Below are positions 11,681 through 24,815 of a stretch of 64,000 nucleotides of DNA, piece by piece. Position numbers and translations under genes: made by a program. Under the pieces are notes generated by a model. The model worked only from the letters and a program-made list of their open reading frames with translations, was not told where the DNA came from and ran no database searches. The stretch spans positions 1 through 64,000 of the forward strand of contig KV424047.1 of the NCBI GenBank assembly GCA_001632435.1, given 5' to 3'. Position 1 is the first letter of the stretch. Every line of letters starts with the position of its first letter. This DNA is from Calocera cornea HHB12733. Its lineage: Eukaryota; Basidiomycota; Dacrymycetes; Dacrymycetales; Dacrymycetaceae.

Positions 11681-13720
11681 TCACAGGAGGTATCGGAAAC
11701 CCTTCTTCATTGCAGCCGCCTCATCCAACCTGATTCCCTCGATCTCCGCCGTTGCCCGAAGCCGTTCCAGGGTGGCCTCGTCGCTCTCGCCTCCCGCTGG
11801 TGCCTCAGCACTCGATCTGGATGGAGCGGAGGGCCCAGCTTGGGAGGAAGCCATCGCTGCATCCAGTCTGTCGAGGTTGCGGTTCGTGCGGACGAGAAGC
11901 ATGCGGATTACTACGCCACACGTCAATGCCAGCTCTTCCATAGAGCATGAAGGCGCTCACTCCACGCGCAGCCAATGGCCACCGCCAATCCGGCAATACC
12001 AATACCCATGCTCTGCCTGTAGATCGGCCCCCAGCTGGCATCCCACACGTAACTGCCGACCAGGTTCCCGAGGTTGCCAAATCCGTTGACGAAGCCGATT
12101 GCGGCTGCGCGCTTGACCGGCGGTCGCGGGATCGAGTTGGACACCCATACGAGGGTGAGGGCAAACCCCGCATACCCCGCGGCCATCAGGAAGAGAGCAA
12201 CGTACCGCGCTCCAAGGGCTTGAGTGGACATGGCGATGATGTAACCGATGCTGTGGGGCATCAACTCGAGCACGAAAGCACAGAGGAAGAAACGAACATG
12301 ACGCCCACCCATGGCCAGGTCAAGTGCCAGAAGCGCTCGCCAGTGTAATCGGCATGTCGCGCGTTTGCAATGCACACGATGAACGCATATCCCCATGGTG
12401 GGGCGCAAAGGAGAAGGGTGACAGTTGTCGAGTAGCCAAGCGTCTCTGAAGGCGACATCAGCATGACTGCAGCCGGCTCAAAGAGAAGAACATACGCGTC
12501 AAGGTTGGGAAGAAGTTGACAAACGAAAGGCCTAGTAGCTGGACGAACGTCATCCACTATGAATCGCAAAATCAGCCTCTAGCTTGTCCAGGCGAGCAGC
12601 GCATACCATGAAGACTGGCACCTTCGGGTCGGTAATGGCCATCACCAACCCCTTCCACGCCGTGTCCCCCGGCGCATCCTGGTCTGCCTCGCCAGCGTCC
12701 TCCGACAGCCGCTGCTGAGCCACGATCCTCTCCTCCTCTGTCATCCAGCGGGTGTTGCGCGGATAGTCGGGCAGCGTCCACATGGCGATGAGCCCAATGG
12801 CCATCGTTACCGCCCCTTCGATATAGAAGAGCCAGCGCCAGCCACGTACGCCCAGCTTGCCTTCCATGTTGCCAAGGATTCCGGCGGCCATCAGAGAACC
12901 GAACGCATTGGAGACGATCAACCCGGCGTACAGCCATGCGGAGCGGTATGACAGCTCTTTCTTGGTATACCAGCGGGACAGCAAGTAGATCGTGCCAGGG
13001 TAGAACGCCGCTTCGGGTATCCCGATAGCGACCCGGCACAACGCCGCACCTGTGAAGTTGTTCGTCACTCCGGTCAAGAGCGAAATGAGGCCCCAGAGAA
13101 TGACCATGCCGGGAATGTAAAGCGAGGGTCGGGAGATGGAGTTCAGTAGAAGGTTTGACGGTACTTGGAATGTAATATCTGCCAAGCCTCAGTACGGTGC
13201 ATGGACTTTGGTCATGATCGAACATACAGCTGGAATAGAGGATCGCGATACAGCTGGTGGAGACAAGTGAGCTACGTGAATATGAACTTCGACTGCACAC
13301 ACCTCTCATACTGAATGTCAGTGAGGTTGAGGTCCTGCTGCAAACCGCTCAGCCGAGCCGTCGATACGTTGTTTCTGTCAATATCTGGCGATCCCTCAGT
13401 CCCCTCGATCTTGTACGGACCCACAACGACGCACAATTAAGAATAAAGATAATGATGACTACAGAAGTCAGGACTTGGTGAGCAGAAGATACATGTGAGA
13501 GGGATGACGCTTACGGACCTGTCGGCATCAGGCGCATGTCCAACTTTCTGACCAACCGTCTCTCAATGGCTTTCCGCGTTTCGGGGTCGTGAACCTTGCG
13601 AGCAAGATTGGCATCAATGTGGACGGTTTCTCCTTTCTCGTTGACGTGAGCGATCTTGCCATCTTCGCTGGTCTCAAGCATGTCCATGCTTCCCTTCGTC
13701 GCGGTTGGTGACCCCGCCAT
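11681..13720 (-). CDS. MFS transporter, allantoate permease (DAL5/ACS) family, copy 1
   Basis: Nine exons on the minus strand: 13720..13519, 13458..13435, 13384..13303, 13253..13228, 13178..12607, 12556..12496, 12445..12298, 12250..11961, 11910..11681, giving 544 aa. The start fits the family: a cytosolic lead with KLDMRLMPT, TM1, then YIDRNNVSTARLSGLQQDL. Next come TFQVPSNLLLN, CRVAIGIPEAAFYPGTIYLLSRWYTKKEL (the MFS loop signature) and RWLFYIEGAVT. Relatives import anionic nutrients such as allantoate, nicotinate, pantothenate or dipeptides with protons across the plasma membrane. The substrate is not predictable here. The gene lies head to tail with a close paralog at 14208-16309. The C-terminus IEGIRLDEAAAMKKGFRYLL is nearly the same in both. 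Confidence 0.92.
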
Positions 13721-13845
13721 TGTGTGAGTCAGAATACGATTTTTCGAATGGGTGAGTGAATCACAGCAAGCCACGACTGCACGATGTGACGAGGGGAGTG
13801 CCGGCTCGAGGCTAGGCGACATGTATCCAGCAGGCGTGCGGACCG

Positions 13846-13852
13846 CTTTATA
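13846..13852 (-). promoter_or_regulatory. TATA-like box of MFS copy 1
   Basis: TATAAAG reads on the minus strand about 126 bp before the ATG at 13720. Its place argues for that ATG rather than any open frame upstream of it. Confidence 0.4.
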
Positions 13853-14207
13853 GAACAAAGCATACCATGCTGTTCGGAGCCTCCTCCACCATTACCGGTC
13901 TTGTTCTGCCGCTATTCTCGTATCTATTCTCGTATCATATTAGTACAAAGGGTCTAACCGCAGACTTCTTACCCCTTCCTCCGGCACACACACCTTAAAG
14001 CGCCTGATTTGTCTTGCTGGCGTCAGGTCGGTGTTGGAGACTGCCAAAACAGGCTCGGCCAGCCATGCCGGCCGAACCACTCAGTGGATGCATCGTTTAG
14101 CCTTATCCACGCACCACTTCGGAGCTCGTCAAGTCGGAGTGCTTTAAATCAGGCATGTCATTAGGAACCCGCCGACCTTCTACTTTTACACCGTATGACC
14201 TCACGCA

Positions 14208-16309
14208 TCAAAGGAGGTATCGGAAACCCCTCTTCATTGCCGCAGCCTCATCCAACGCGATACCCTCGATCTCGGCCGTTGCACGAAGCCTATCCATATC
14301 ACGGTCCTCGTCGTCGACACCAGCGGCATCCATCACCTCCTCAAGCCTATCCAGGTTCTTGTTCATTCTCTTCAATAATATCCGGATAACTGCAGATAAT
14401 CAGGTTGCTGAGCTATGTGAAGTGACAATATGACTCACTATATGCGCAACCGATTGCAAGGACAAGACCAACAACTCCAACGCCCATACTTTGCCGGTAG
14501 ATCGGTGAGAACTTGGCATCCCATACATAGCTTCCGACGAGATTGCCGAGATTGCCGAATCCGTTCACCAAGCCGATGGCTGCCGCACGCTTCACGGGCG
14601 GGCGAGGGAACGAGTTCGAAACCCAAACGAGTGTTAGAGCAAATCCGGCATATCCCGCTGCCATCAAGAATAGTGCCACGTAGCGAGCCCCAGTGGCTTG
14701 GCTCGACATTGCGATGATGTACCCGACACTATGATTAGGTCTCAGACACTTCCGATGCACTTCGCAGGGAACCACGCACAGAACTCCAATCCACGGCCAG
14801 GTGATATGCCAGAACCGTTCGCCTTGCAAATCGGAATGACGAGCGTTTGCAATGCAGACGATGAAAGCGTACGCCCACGGCGGAGCACACAGAAGCAGCG
14901 TGACAGTGGTAGAGTAGCCGAGAGTTTCTATAACGGGTCAGACACAAACACAGGCAAGAAGAACCGGCAACATACGGGTGAGAGTCGGGAAGAAGCTGAC
15001 AAAAGACAGACCAAGAAGCTGGACAAAGGTCATAAACTGCAATACATATCCCGTCAGAATGTGGGCACGACACAATGTGAGCAACAAACCATAAAAACGA
15101 GGACCTTTGGGTCTGTGATCGCCATCTTGAACCCACTCCACGCCGTGTCACTTGCGGAGTCTTGGTCAGCTTCCCCCGCATCCTCCGACAGACGTTGCTG
15201 AGCGACGATTTTTTCCTCAGTAGTGAGCCACCACGTGTTGCGGGGATAGTCAGGAAGCGACAACATTGCGATGAAGCCGATGGCCATGGTGATTGCGCCT
15301 TCAATGTAGAAAAGCTGAAATGCACGTTAAGTATGGAATATTTCCGAATTGGAACATCGTACCCAACGCCATCCTCTAACACCTAGCTTCCCCTCCAAGT
15401 TGCTGAGAATGCCAGCTGCCATCAGTGATCCAAAAGCGTTCGAGATGATCAGGCCTCCGTAGAGCCAGGCAGAGCGGAAGGCGAGCTCCTTTTTCGTATA
15501 CCAACGTGACAGCAGGTAGATGGTCCCTGGATAGAATGCGGCTTCCGGAACACCGATTGCTACACGGCACAATGCAATGCCGGTAAAGCTCTTCGTAACC
15601 CCAGTTAGGCTGGTCTACTTTTAGCCCATTGATACAGGTTATCAGTGTGGAGGTACGACGTACAGGGAGACAAGGCCCCAGAGGATAACCATGATCGGGA
15701 TGTACAGGGATGGCTTGGACACATAGTTCAGGAACAGGTTGGATGGCGTTTGGAAGGTGATATCTGACAGTGAGGATTAGAGTCTGTCCGGGCCATCTTT
15801 GAACGTCACGCACAGCTGGAGTAGAGAATGGCAATGCAACTCTCGTATTGCACGTCTGTTAACTTAGTCAGATATGCTGGATGCGGCAGTTCTGTTGCGC
15901 GCACCGCTGAGTCCAAGGTCTTGTTGCAATCCACTGAGGCGAGCGGTAGATACGTTGTTGCGATCAATATCTGTACACGTGTCAGTCCGCATCCAGATGG
16001 CTGCCAAGAAACGGGACAGACAATTCAGGATGAAAATGATTATGACTGGGCACGCTGTCAGCATAGCAGCGAGCTTGAATGGTGGGACATACCAGTTGGC
16101 ATCAGCCTCGTGTCCAGCTTCCACAGCAGCTTCCTCTCGATTGCTTTCCTGACCTCCGGGTCGTGCACCCGTCTTGCCAGCGCCGCGTCTATATGGGTGA
16201 CTTCTCCCTTCTCGTTGATGTGCTTGACCTTGCCTTCCTCCGCGGACGGTGAGGTCGACCCCTCTTCCACGAGCTCTCGCTGTTCTTTCTCTGTGATTGA
16301 CAGTGCCAT
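14208..16309 (-). CDS. MFS transporter, allantoate permease (DAL5/ACS) family, copy 2
   Basis: Tandem paralog of the 11681-13720 gene, same strand. It runs from ATG at 16309 to TGA at 14210-14208. The protein starts MALSITEKEQRELVEEG and passes through KLDTRLMPT, YIDRNNVSTARLSGLQQDL, CRVAIGVPEAAFYPGTIYLLSRWYTKKEL, LFYIEGAITMAIGFIAM and FVQLLGLSFVSFFPTLT to the end IALDEAAAMKRGFRYLL. I place ten introns against eight in copy 1. The two extra ones fall inside the region that is one 572-bp exon in copy 1: after VSL (about 15.6 kb) and after GWRW (about 15.35 kb). Individual exon ends were not all fixed to the base. Function as for copy 1; the substrate is unknown. A longer upstream frame to 16456 exists but the start used here aligns with copy 1. 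Confidence 0.9.
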
Positions 16310-17399
16310 GTCCAACGAAGCAGGGTGTGTTGTCGTCCTGATACGCGGGAGAGCAGCAGGAATTGGGTTATCCGACCGTCGCGGGTCCAAGACAGCAAAG
16401 TAAAGCTCGGTTTTTGTAGACACGGCAAGGCCGGTCCCGACAGCCCGCCCTCCCACAGTCCATCAGCTCCTCCACTCGGTCTTCCGGGTGTGCACCATGT
16501 ACACTGATTCAGTTTTCCCAGAAGTCCGGAGCAAACTCCAGGAACGTGGCCCCTCGATGCAGATAGGCGGTATTTCGGGGAGCGTGTGCGCGAATACGCG
16601 GCCTCAGCATGGAGAAAGACGAGCTTCTGAGCTTCCCAAACCCCGCACGAACAAGCGCGGGGCAGGTGACGGCACATGCGCTGGCTGGCGGGTCATTCCT
16701 TTGCCCGTCTTGCTCCGTCCGTCTGGTTCTTAAGCTCTGATATAAGACGAGTCCACGTCATGAAGCTGGTTGAAGAGTGGGGAATGAATAGTCGAGGAGG
16801 AAAATGGTCCGGTCCGCAGATGCCGCAAGGCCCGCGTGTGCCCGTTTTGTAGAACGGGTGCATCGCACTACGCGGTCAAAGAAGCCAAAAGAACTCAAAC
16901 CATCCGGTGCGTCATTGCCCCGCTTATCCTATCCACCCCGCCTCGGAGATAAGGGTATATTACTCCGAGTTGATGTGTTTATCGCCAATGGGAAGATGCA
17001 GACGAATGTGTAGGTAGCCAGGCTTCATGTGCAATGTCTTTGTCTTGTTATAAGAGCAAGTGGTACAGTATGTATTTACATTAACAGCACGTGGACCTAG
17101 ACAGGTCAGCGTACACGACCAGACTCAAAAGAGCAGCAAACAACAAAGCGTCCGACAGATGAGGCGTGCCAGCTCTGCCAGCTCGATGATGCCAGGGGTA
17201 CACGTGAGGCATCAGGGGTACATACCCGGAGCGGCGGCAGGGGCGTGGCAGCGCTGCTTCGTGGATGACCTGAGCGGCGGGAAAGACACGGCTGGCTGTG
17301 CATAGGGGACCACTCCAGAAACCCAAAAAGGACGTGAACAACTAGAAATACAAGTCGGTTTTCGTAGTGGCGAGCGGTCGTAGAGATCGTGTCCCCTGT
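16310..17399. other. Intergenic; no gene seen
   Basis: This covers the upstream region of MFS copy 2 and the 3' side of the SWIB gene. Short frames on both strands lack recognisable motifs. Nothing supportable was found. Confidence 0.55.
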
Positions 17400-18414
17400 T
17401 CACGCTTCGATAGGTACGATGTCTCCCAGATACCTGTGCCCGATAAATGCTCCGCACCTTGGAATGAAAGACACAGAAACGCACTTTCCAAGTTCCTTGT
17501 TCATCTTGAACATATCGATCCTCTGGACGCCAAATACCGCCCTCATCTTCTCGTCACACAAGATTTCGCGCTTGTTCAAGGGGTTCTGTAGCTGATGTTC
17601 CTTGATGTGGTTCCACAGCGCCTTTACGACAGACGGTCTCGATAACTCGGCTTCGCCAGTCAAGTCCTGCAAAGCCGGGCTGCATATATGCGCATCAGCA
17701 AGGTCCGCCCGATAACGCAGATCGTACACACCTTAAAGCATATGGCTTCTGGAATCCACCCCCCTTTGCTTTCTTCTTTGGTCGCTCTCCGTCACCCTCT
17801 CCATCCGAGTCCTCGACTGCCTCCTTGCTCTTCTTGGTCTTTTTCTTTCCTGCCTTCCGGGCAAGGCTGCCCGGTGGAGCCGTCACAGCACCGCGAGTCG
17901 AATGACCGTTCAGCTCAGCGCTGATCTGACGCGCGAGCTGCGCGTCCGCGATTTCCTGTTTTGTTTGGCCGTAGACGCCCGTGCGCGCTTGCAACGGCAT
18001 CGCAGGGGAAGACTGCGGGAGCGCGAGGTCCTCAAACTTCCGCTTCACTCCGGCATGCGACCCGCCCGGAGCGCCATATGCCATGCCTGGCAAGGCCAAT
18101 CCGAGCCCCACATCAGGGTACTGCGGTACAGCCTGATATGCGCTCATCGTCATCCCCAGCGCGCCTCCATGCTGCACCTGCTGGTCGGCGGGTGGCAGGA
18201 TGCCGGCATGACGCTCCTCCTTGACCTGGTTGAACACGCTCGCGATCAGCTGGTCGATCGCGGGCTTGTTGTCCCGGATAAAGTCAGGGGTAACGAGCGG
18301 GTCCTCGGCCTGGAGCTGCTTGCGCACGCGCTTCGCGCTGATCGTGTCCAGGTCCGTCGTCGGGTCCGCGAGGATCGCGTAGATGCGCGGCTGGAGGGCG
18401 GGGACGGAGGTCAT
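17400..18414 (-). CDS. DEK_C + SWIB/MDM2 domain protein (UAF30/SPP27-like)
   Basis: Three exons on the minus strand: 18414..17732, 17679..17485, 17433..17400, giving 303 aa. Residues about 5-60 form a DEK C-terminal-like helical domain (QPRIYAILADPTTDLDTIS, AKRVRKQLQ). A Gly/Ala/Pro-rich linker follows, then a Lys/Glu-rich basic patch (KKKTKKSK, ERPKKKAKGGG). The SWIB domain sits at the end: LSPALQDLTGEAELSRPSVV, ALWNHIKEHQLQNP, NKREILCDEKMRAVFG and FKMNKELGKYLGDI. The same domain order is found in yeast UAF30 and fission yeast Spp27, subunits of the RNA polymerase I upstream activating factor. A nuclear chromatin or rDNA transcription role is therefore likely. A non-ATG frame extends further upstream; the ATG at 18414 directly precedes the DEK_C domain. 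Confidence 0.88.
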
Positions 18415-20493
18415 GCTGGGCGGGCGGGGAGGCGGGGCACCCTGGTTGTTATCACGGCGTGGTGGCTCGGGGGTGGATGGTGACGGTGACGGCGTGGACG
18501 GAGAGCAGGACGGGTGGAGCGTGCGGAATGTGGGGACCGGAGACGGAGGAGGGTGATGTTGGGCCCATGGCTCTCGATTGCGGAACACGCGATGTCACTC
18601 GCCCGGAAGCTATTCCTAAAGGGGCGCGTGAATCGTCCACTGATAATGACCCTGGGAAACGGTCCCGACGCCGTCCGCAACAACTTGAACCACCACTTTC
18701 GCACCCTCCGGACCTCTTGCCTGCTACATAGATGCTGCAATCCATCGTTTACATCCCAGCCGAGGTCAATTTGACTTGCCTTGAAAGGACTGGTGCTCAG
18801 GAGAGTGCGTTCCGCAGCAAGCTTCGAGGTCCCTGACGGGCGTCCAGCTCGTCCGCGGAAGGGAATGGCCGTGGGCCGGGTCGGCTCGTTGGCTGGAGCT
18901 TATATGCGCTAGTCTAGTCGACAACAGTTCGCACTCCTGGGTCCTAGGCAAGGCCTAGGCATGAATGTGCCGATCTAGACTCGCGAGTATAGCATCTGTC
19001 CTATCAGTCACTGCGCAAGACCTGCTGCCGTACTCCCTTCGCAGTGAGGGCTAGGCATATCAGCAGACCGACGCTGACACCTGCGCGTTTCCTGTCTCTG
19101 GGCGCATACAACGTACTGGGAACATCGATGGCTTCCTGCTTGGCAATCAGACCAGCCCGCTACAGAGCAAATGTCATGTATGCATTACATTCTGACACAT
19201 CTCACTATCAGCTATCATCCTTACGCCTTACAAGAGCGATCACCACGGATGTGCAGGCCAACCATCTGCAGTCTGGATTACCCCCTTGTGGTTTATCCTC
19301 TATCGCTGATACGATGGCACCGTTATCTGGTCGACTTATGCCTCACTCTGATGCGTATCAGCACACCGAGCACATCACTCGCTGCGTTTCGATGCGCCTC
19401 CCTATGGGCACCGCAGTTGCCCACCTACCTTGACAACTGTTCTGGAAGGCACGCCGCCGATTTCGACCGAGAACTACCATCTGCTCGGCGTAATCTAGAT
19501 AGGCGTGGGCGATTACCGCTCATTCTGGCATCTGAAACGCTCAAGGCTGTGCACCCATCTGTCTTCGGCGTGGAAAGGGACCGGCGCATATGCCACCAGA
19601 ATATGCTTCGCGGGTGAGTTGTTCAGTCCTCGTTGAGTGAATTGGGTTATGACTTTACGCGGTATTTCCTCTAATCAGCAATCACCGGTCGGTCGCCACA
19701 TCAAGGGATAAGCGCCTAGCGGTGTCAAGCAAACCCTCTCCGAAGCACCGTTGTCGTCGGCAATCTTGCTTTTTCAGTACTTGTCCATGGCCCGGCCTGC
19801 CAGCATACACCACTTCTACGATAGTAGGATATCGACCTCATCGCGCTTCATCAACTGCCTTACTCAGCTGGTGATGCACTTGGATGTGTACCCTGCATGC
19901 GAGCGTATCGCTGCCCTCTGTCAGCCTAGCCCGCGCCAGATTTGTACTTCGTTACCAGTGTGCTGGATCCATGGATCGCAACCAGAAGAGTCACCCACGC
20001 TGATCTTGGAGGACAGTTGGCCCTTTTGGCCCTCCAAAGCGTCAACCAGGACCAGCACTTGTTCGGCGTGTGGATTATGCTCCACGGCTTCCATGATCAA
20101 AGTCTCATTGAGTTTCTCAGCAGATGGTCAGCATCCTGTGCAACTGCGATCAAGACTTGAGACGTGCCGAGGCAACACTGTGCTGTGCCGCTAAAGCCAT
20201 CAGACAATATATCATCATTGGAGCCCTGATGCATTCTTCTATCTCCTAAAGCTGCTCCATCTCACCGCGAGGACGTCTCCATTGAGCGCTTTCCAGGGAC
20301 GCGCTGTGTGGGGAGAACTCTATACATCAAGGAGGACCATGCAAACGTGCAACCTACTGTGTCGCCTCATATCAGCGTCATTCAGCTCGCCACAGCTTAT
20401 CGAGAGATAGGACCCAGCCGAAGGACGAACGGAAGGCACTGCACTGCTGGTATAAGAACGCCTCGACATGAGTTGTATCAGACCGTGTCCCAC
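18415..20493. other. Intergenic region of about 2 kb; no gene recognised
   Basis: Several short open frames on the plus strand (for example 19044-19433, 19171-19617, 19751-20194) have no family motif, no matching splice continuation and biased composition. A TATAAGA-like box lies near 20451, upstream of the P450 at 20497. Confidence 0.5.
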
Positions 20494-20496
20494 ATG

Positions 20497-22546
20497 ATGG
20501 CTCCCTTCCCCGAACTGGTCGTTTCCCCCTCGCCTCCCGCCATTGCGGCGACGGCCGGTGCACTTATTCTCCTCTACTTTGGCTTCTCTGTAAGCAGTGC
20601 TTCCCTTTCCTCGGTGACCAGCTACCAATGACGGTGTTCTTTAGACTTTCTACACTGCTTTCCTTGGTCCTTTGGCACAGTTTCCCGGACCTGGTCTGGC
20701 CAAGTTTAGCAAGATATGGGGCTTCCTGCAGTATGTCATCCGTATGGGGTGCTCTCAACTCATGCTGAGTCAACCTATCAGAGCTATGAGCCTGCGGAAG
20801 ACCATGACCGTTCATAAGATGCACAAGCAGATGGGACCGGTCGTCAGGGTTGGACCAAACCATCTTTCGATCACTGCGCCGGAAATAATTCCGAGGTGTA
20901 CGTTTTCTCTTCCGATTCTTCAGATGGTATAGGCTCTAACGTTCTTCTAGTGTATTCATATAAACCATTTCTCAAAGACCCTGGATTCTACACCGCCTTA
21001 AACGCTGGCAAGGCCGAGGGTCATCTTGTTTCCCAAACGTAAGTAACGTCTTCGGCACAGTGCCTACCACTTTGACGGGTACTGCAGAGATCCCACCCAA
21101 CACGCTAAACGCCGAAAACTGATAGCAACTCTCTTGACGCGGTCTGCTATCAAAGGCTACGAGGGAGACATTCTGCATCCGAAGATCGTCCAGGCGATTG
21201 TTCCTTTCCAAGAAGCTGATGGCAGTGTGATGGATGTCTTGCCGTCCCTGCGGGCGCTTACGGTTGATGCTGCCGGTATGTGTCGAATGCAATGAAACCA
21301 GCATGACTCATACTTCCGTAGGTGAATTGACGTTTGGGAAGTCGTTTGGAGTACTCGATTCGCCTGGTTTCAAGCATTCAGTTATTGACGCCCTAGCCGT
21401 CGTCTCTGAAGCGGTCCCTATTGTGTGTTGCAAACCATGCTATCCCGCTTTGCAGCACTGAGCATACCTTAGGTGCAATACCTCCCGTGGCTGAACCTCC
21501 TTCCCCGATGGTTGATCACCAGCACTCCAATATTCAAACCAGTTGCCAAGCTGGAAGAGGTACGTCGTCATCCATTAGAAACAGACCTGGTAAGTAACAC
21601 ATGATTCCAGCTTACTGCCGATGCGTGGACTATTGAAAAGGCTCTTCCCGAGCCAAGCGAGGCTGGTCGCACAGTGATCAGCCGGCTCGCCTTTCTTCTT
21701 AAGAACGACGAGCCGAGGTACCGTGACAATGTTGCGACATCCGAGGCTATGACAATGATGTGAGGACAGTCTTCGTCATCAGCGGTACACTACTCACACA
21801 TCTCAGTGTCGGTGGCTCAGAGACGACGACCATGGCCCTCGTGGCTGCCCTACATCAGCTGTCCTTGGTACCAGCTGATCAAGCGCGCATTCGTGAAGAG
21901 GTACTGGAGTACATACCGGAAACGGTGACTCTAGATGCGTATCTGAAGTCCGGCCCGCCCAGTTTCCAGAACCTGCAACAGCTTCCCTTCTTGTCCGCGT
22001 TCGTCAAGGAGGTCCTGCGGTTCTACCCTCCAGTTCCCGGTCTGCTGCCCCGCGTTGTAGGGCCTGACGGTCTGACTGTGCGCAACATGTTCATTCCTCC
22101 TGGGGTGAGTTCCAACCTTCCCACTTGGGGCATTCATTAACACTCGTGAATGCAGACTGTAATTGCCATGCAATCGTACACTGTCCATCGCGACCCCGAA
22201 GTTTTCCCTGATCCCGACACGTTCAAGGCCTCTCGATGGCTGGACAAGTCCGAGGTCGAGATCAAGGCAATGGACGCGCGTTTCATTGCCTTCTCGATCG
22301 GTGTGCGATCATGCGTCGGACAAGAGTACGTCTCATCGCATCGCATCTTAGGACTTTGCTAACACGGAATCGTGTGGACTCAGCTTTGCCCTGGCCCAGA
22401 TCTTCATCTTCCTTGCGCTTTGGTGCCGGTTCTATGAGATCACCCCCGCCCCCGGTGCAGACAACGGCATCGAGGACAACGGCGTCACGGTCCATTGCAA
22501 GCACGACAAGCTGTTGTTCAACATTCGCGCGGCGCCTATTGCTTGA
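20497..22546 (+). CDS. Cytochrome P450 monooxygenase A (microsomal, E-class)
   Basis: Ten exons: 20497..20589, 20645..20897, 20951..21038, 21088..21275, 21322..21422, 21473..21559, 21611..21759, 21807..22104, 22156..22325, 22384..22546, giving 529 aa. An N-terminal membrane anchor (about 12-32) is followed by the FPGP hinge. The I-helix reads VGGSETTT (about 321-328), the K-helix ExxR is E388-V-L-R391, and the haem loop FSIGVRSCVG has Cys about 472. All canonical residues are present. Such enzymes oxidise lipophilic substrates in the endoplasmic reticulum using a reductase partner. The substrate is unknown. A close paralog is P450 B at 33509-35629. ATG also occurs one codon earlier (20494); 20497 is chosen because it aligns with MAPFP of copy B. 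Confidence 0.93.
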
Positions 22547-22862
22547 ACCGCATGACCGACCGTTGGCAGGATTTGTAGACTTAGAGCTGACTGTTGTAGA
22601 CTGACTGTAGAAGAGTTCTTAGACCGAGGTTGTACCGTGGCCAAGCGTCTGTTTCGAAAGGCTTAATCACACACGCGCAGCAACACACAAGACGAGCAGG
22701 CAATGAGACGATCCGAGGATCGTTGGGGCGTTTTGGCCCTCTTGATGTATCATTTTGAGCCAGCTGCAAAAAATCATGATCGGTGTACATGACGAGAATA
22801 AAGAAAAAGAGAGAAAAGAGAATGACGTTGCACGTCCTCCATCAACCATTGTATCTACAGTA

Positions 22863-24815
22863 TTAGGCCGCAGCCTCGACCTTTGCGATCGTTTCCTTTG
22901 TGGCGGCGACCGCATTCTCGAGCGTGGCCGCGGCCGTGCCAGCAGCTTCGGCGACAGTCGCTTGGCCGGCGCCGGCCACAGCGTCGATAGCGGAGGGAAC
23001 AGCAGGCGAGGCGCTGCCGTTGTTGAACGTTTGCGAGATGTTCTTGCTCACGAACGGCGCAGCGGCGACGTTGAGCTTCGAGGGTGTCGTGGTCGTGGTG
23101 GCGCTGGTATCCAAGCCTTTGTGGAAGGCGGATGGGAGAGATCGGCCAGGAGGGTGGGAGAAGACACAGTCGGCTAGAGAAGGAATCAGTAGATAAACGA
23201 GACATCCATGACGTATATGCCTACCTCGTGTACAAGCCAGTCCATACCGGCACGGCGTGTTTGACTGCGCCGCCTTGTTCCACGGATGCGTAAAGACGCA
23301 GTCCGATCGTGTGCAGTTGGCGCCAAAGCGGCACATGATGCCCTGCGAGGCCGCAGCGACGGGGGCGATCGTTTTGGCTGCAGCAGGGTCAGAATACGAA
23401 ATACTGAAGGGGTAAGAGGGGGCCTACATTCGGCTTTCGCCGGACTGGGATGCACCTTTGTGCAGTCCGCGTTGTTGCAGTCCTTGCCTTCCGCGCAGAG
23501 CTCGTCACTCAGCACAAGACCCGTCTCGACCGTCGCGGCAGGTGAGGGATGGGCATAAGAGCATGTTGGATTGGAGCACTTGAGGCCAAATTTGCACAAT
23601 GTGCCGGGGATGGTGGTAACGATTGCTGGTGTGACTGGTGCTGGTGTAGGCTTGGGCGCGGGGGCGGCTTGCGGTACAGGCGCGGGTGCAGGGGCCGGGG
23701 CGGCGGGTGTAATGTCAGCAACCTCGTTGCGCATCAGCCCTTGCGAGTGCGCTCCGCGTCCTCTGCCTCGCCCCCGACCTCGTTGAATGTCGTTCCTTCC
23801 CTGATTCCCCTGCCCATTCGGCCCCATCATGCCCGGGCCGAACGGCATGCCCCCGTTCATCATGGCCATCTGCTGCATCATAGCCATCTGGATGGCCATC
23901 ATGTCCTGCCACTGCTTTTGCATCTCCAGAGTCGCCATGTCATTCCCGACCGGCATGTTACCCATGGGCATATTACCGCCCATGGAACCCTGCCAGTTTT
24001 GTGGCTGCTGCTGCAGCGGGATGGGTCCGTTTGTGCCGGTGATGGCATCGATCCGTGCTTGGATCTCGTCGTTTTGCTGGCGCACACGCGGGCCCATCCG
24101 CTCCAGCAACGACCTCTCACCCCTCCCTCTCCCGCGCAGAGGCCGGTCACGCATCGCTCTCGGTGCCAAAGGCACATCGCCCGTACGTGCAACCTTGTTC
24201 GCCTCGGAGGGCGAGCTGGAGCGTTGTCGTTTTAGCGCGCTTCCGTTGGGAGAGGTGCGAGGCGGGGATTGGGGCGGGGAGAGAGGACGGTGGACTGGTG
24301 AAGCGGGCGCTACTGGTGCAGCTGCAGCTGCAGCTGGTGCGGGGGCCGCAACCCCCGAAGCGATCCGCTCAGCCTCGGCGAAGAGCCATTTGCTGAAGCC
24401 GAAGTCGTAGTCGGGTATGACTGCGATGATATGAGCATTTATTCTCGTTGCAGATGCAGACATAGCAGTGATACTCACTCTCGCTAAGCTCCGAGTCCAC
24501 CTGGTCTGTACCGCTCGTCAGCACATTCCTTCCTTGCTCTGCATCGTGGACCTTACCTTCCGGTTTCCCATTGATGAGCATGATGACCGCATATTCGGAC
24601 AATGTGGGCGGATCTGTGATATTGTCAGCACACGCCTCCTGCAGCAGCGGTTAGAAAAGGCGGCTCACCATCCTCTGCCTGCCACCCTCGCTCGATCATA
24701 TCCTTCTTGACCGTCTCCTGCAAGCCTGTCAGTCCCATCCCTCCCCCTGTTCAGTGCCCGTACACACCTGCAAGGCCGCCTGCTCCGCCGAGTTCATCGT
24801 GATCGCAACAGCCAT
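22863..24815 (-). CDS. NAB2: Nab2-like CCCH zinc-finger poly(A) RNA-binding protein
   Basis: Seven exons on the minus strand: 24815..24768, 24717..24669, 24613..24557, 24505..24479, 24420..23428, 23377..23225, 23173..22863, giving 545 aa. The N-terminus has the Nab2 helical fold: ETVKKDMIERGW, LSEYAVIMLINGKPEDQVDS, PDYDFGFSKWLFAEAE. The middle is Pro/Ala-rich, then Met/Gln/Asn/Gly-rich with an RGRGRGRG box like that of yeast Nab2. Four C-terminal CCCH fingers follow: CKFGLKCSNPTCSYAH, CAEGKDCNNADCTKVH, CRFGANCTRSDCVFTH and CRYGLACTRADCVFSH. Nab2 binds poly(A), controls tail length and escorts mRNA through nuclear pores. Yeast Nab2 has seven fingers; only four are seen here. The gene is convergent with P450 A. 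Confidence 0.9.

Noticed and set aside
19044..20194. Group of plus-strand open frames between the SWIB gene and P450 A
   Set aside because: No protein motifs, no consistent splice links, and no start/stop architecture like the real genes around them.
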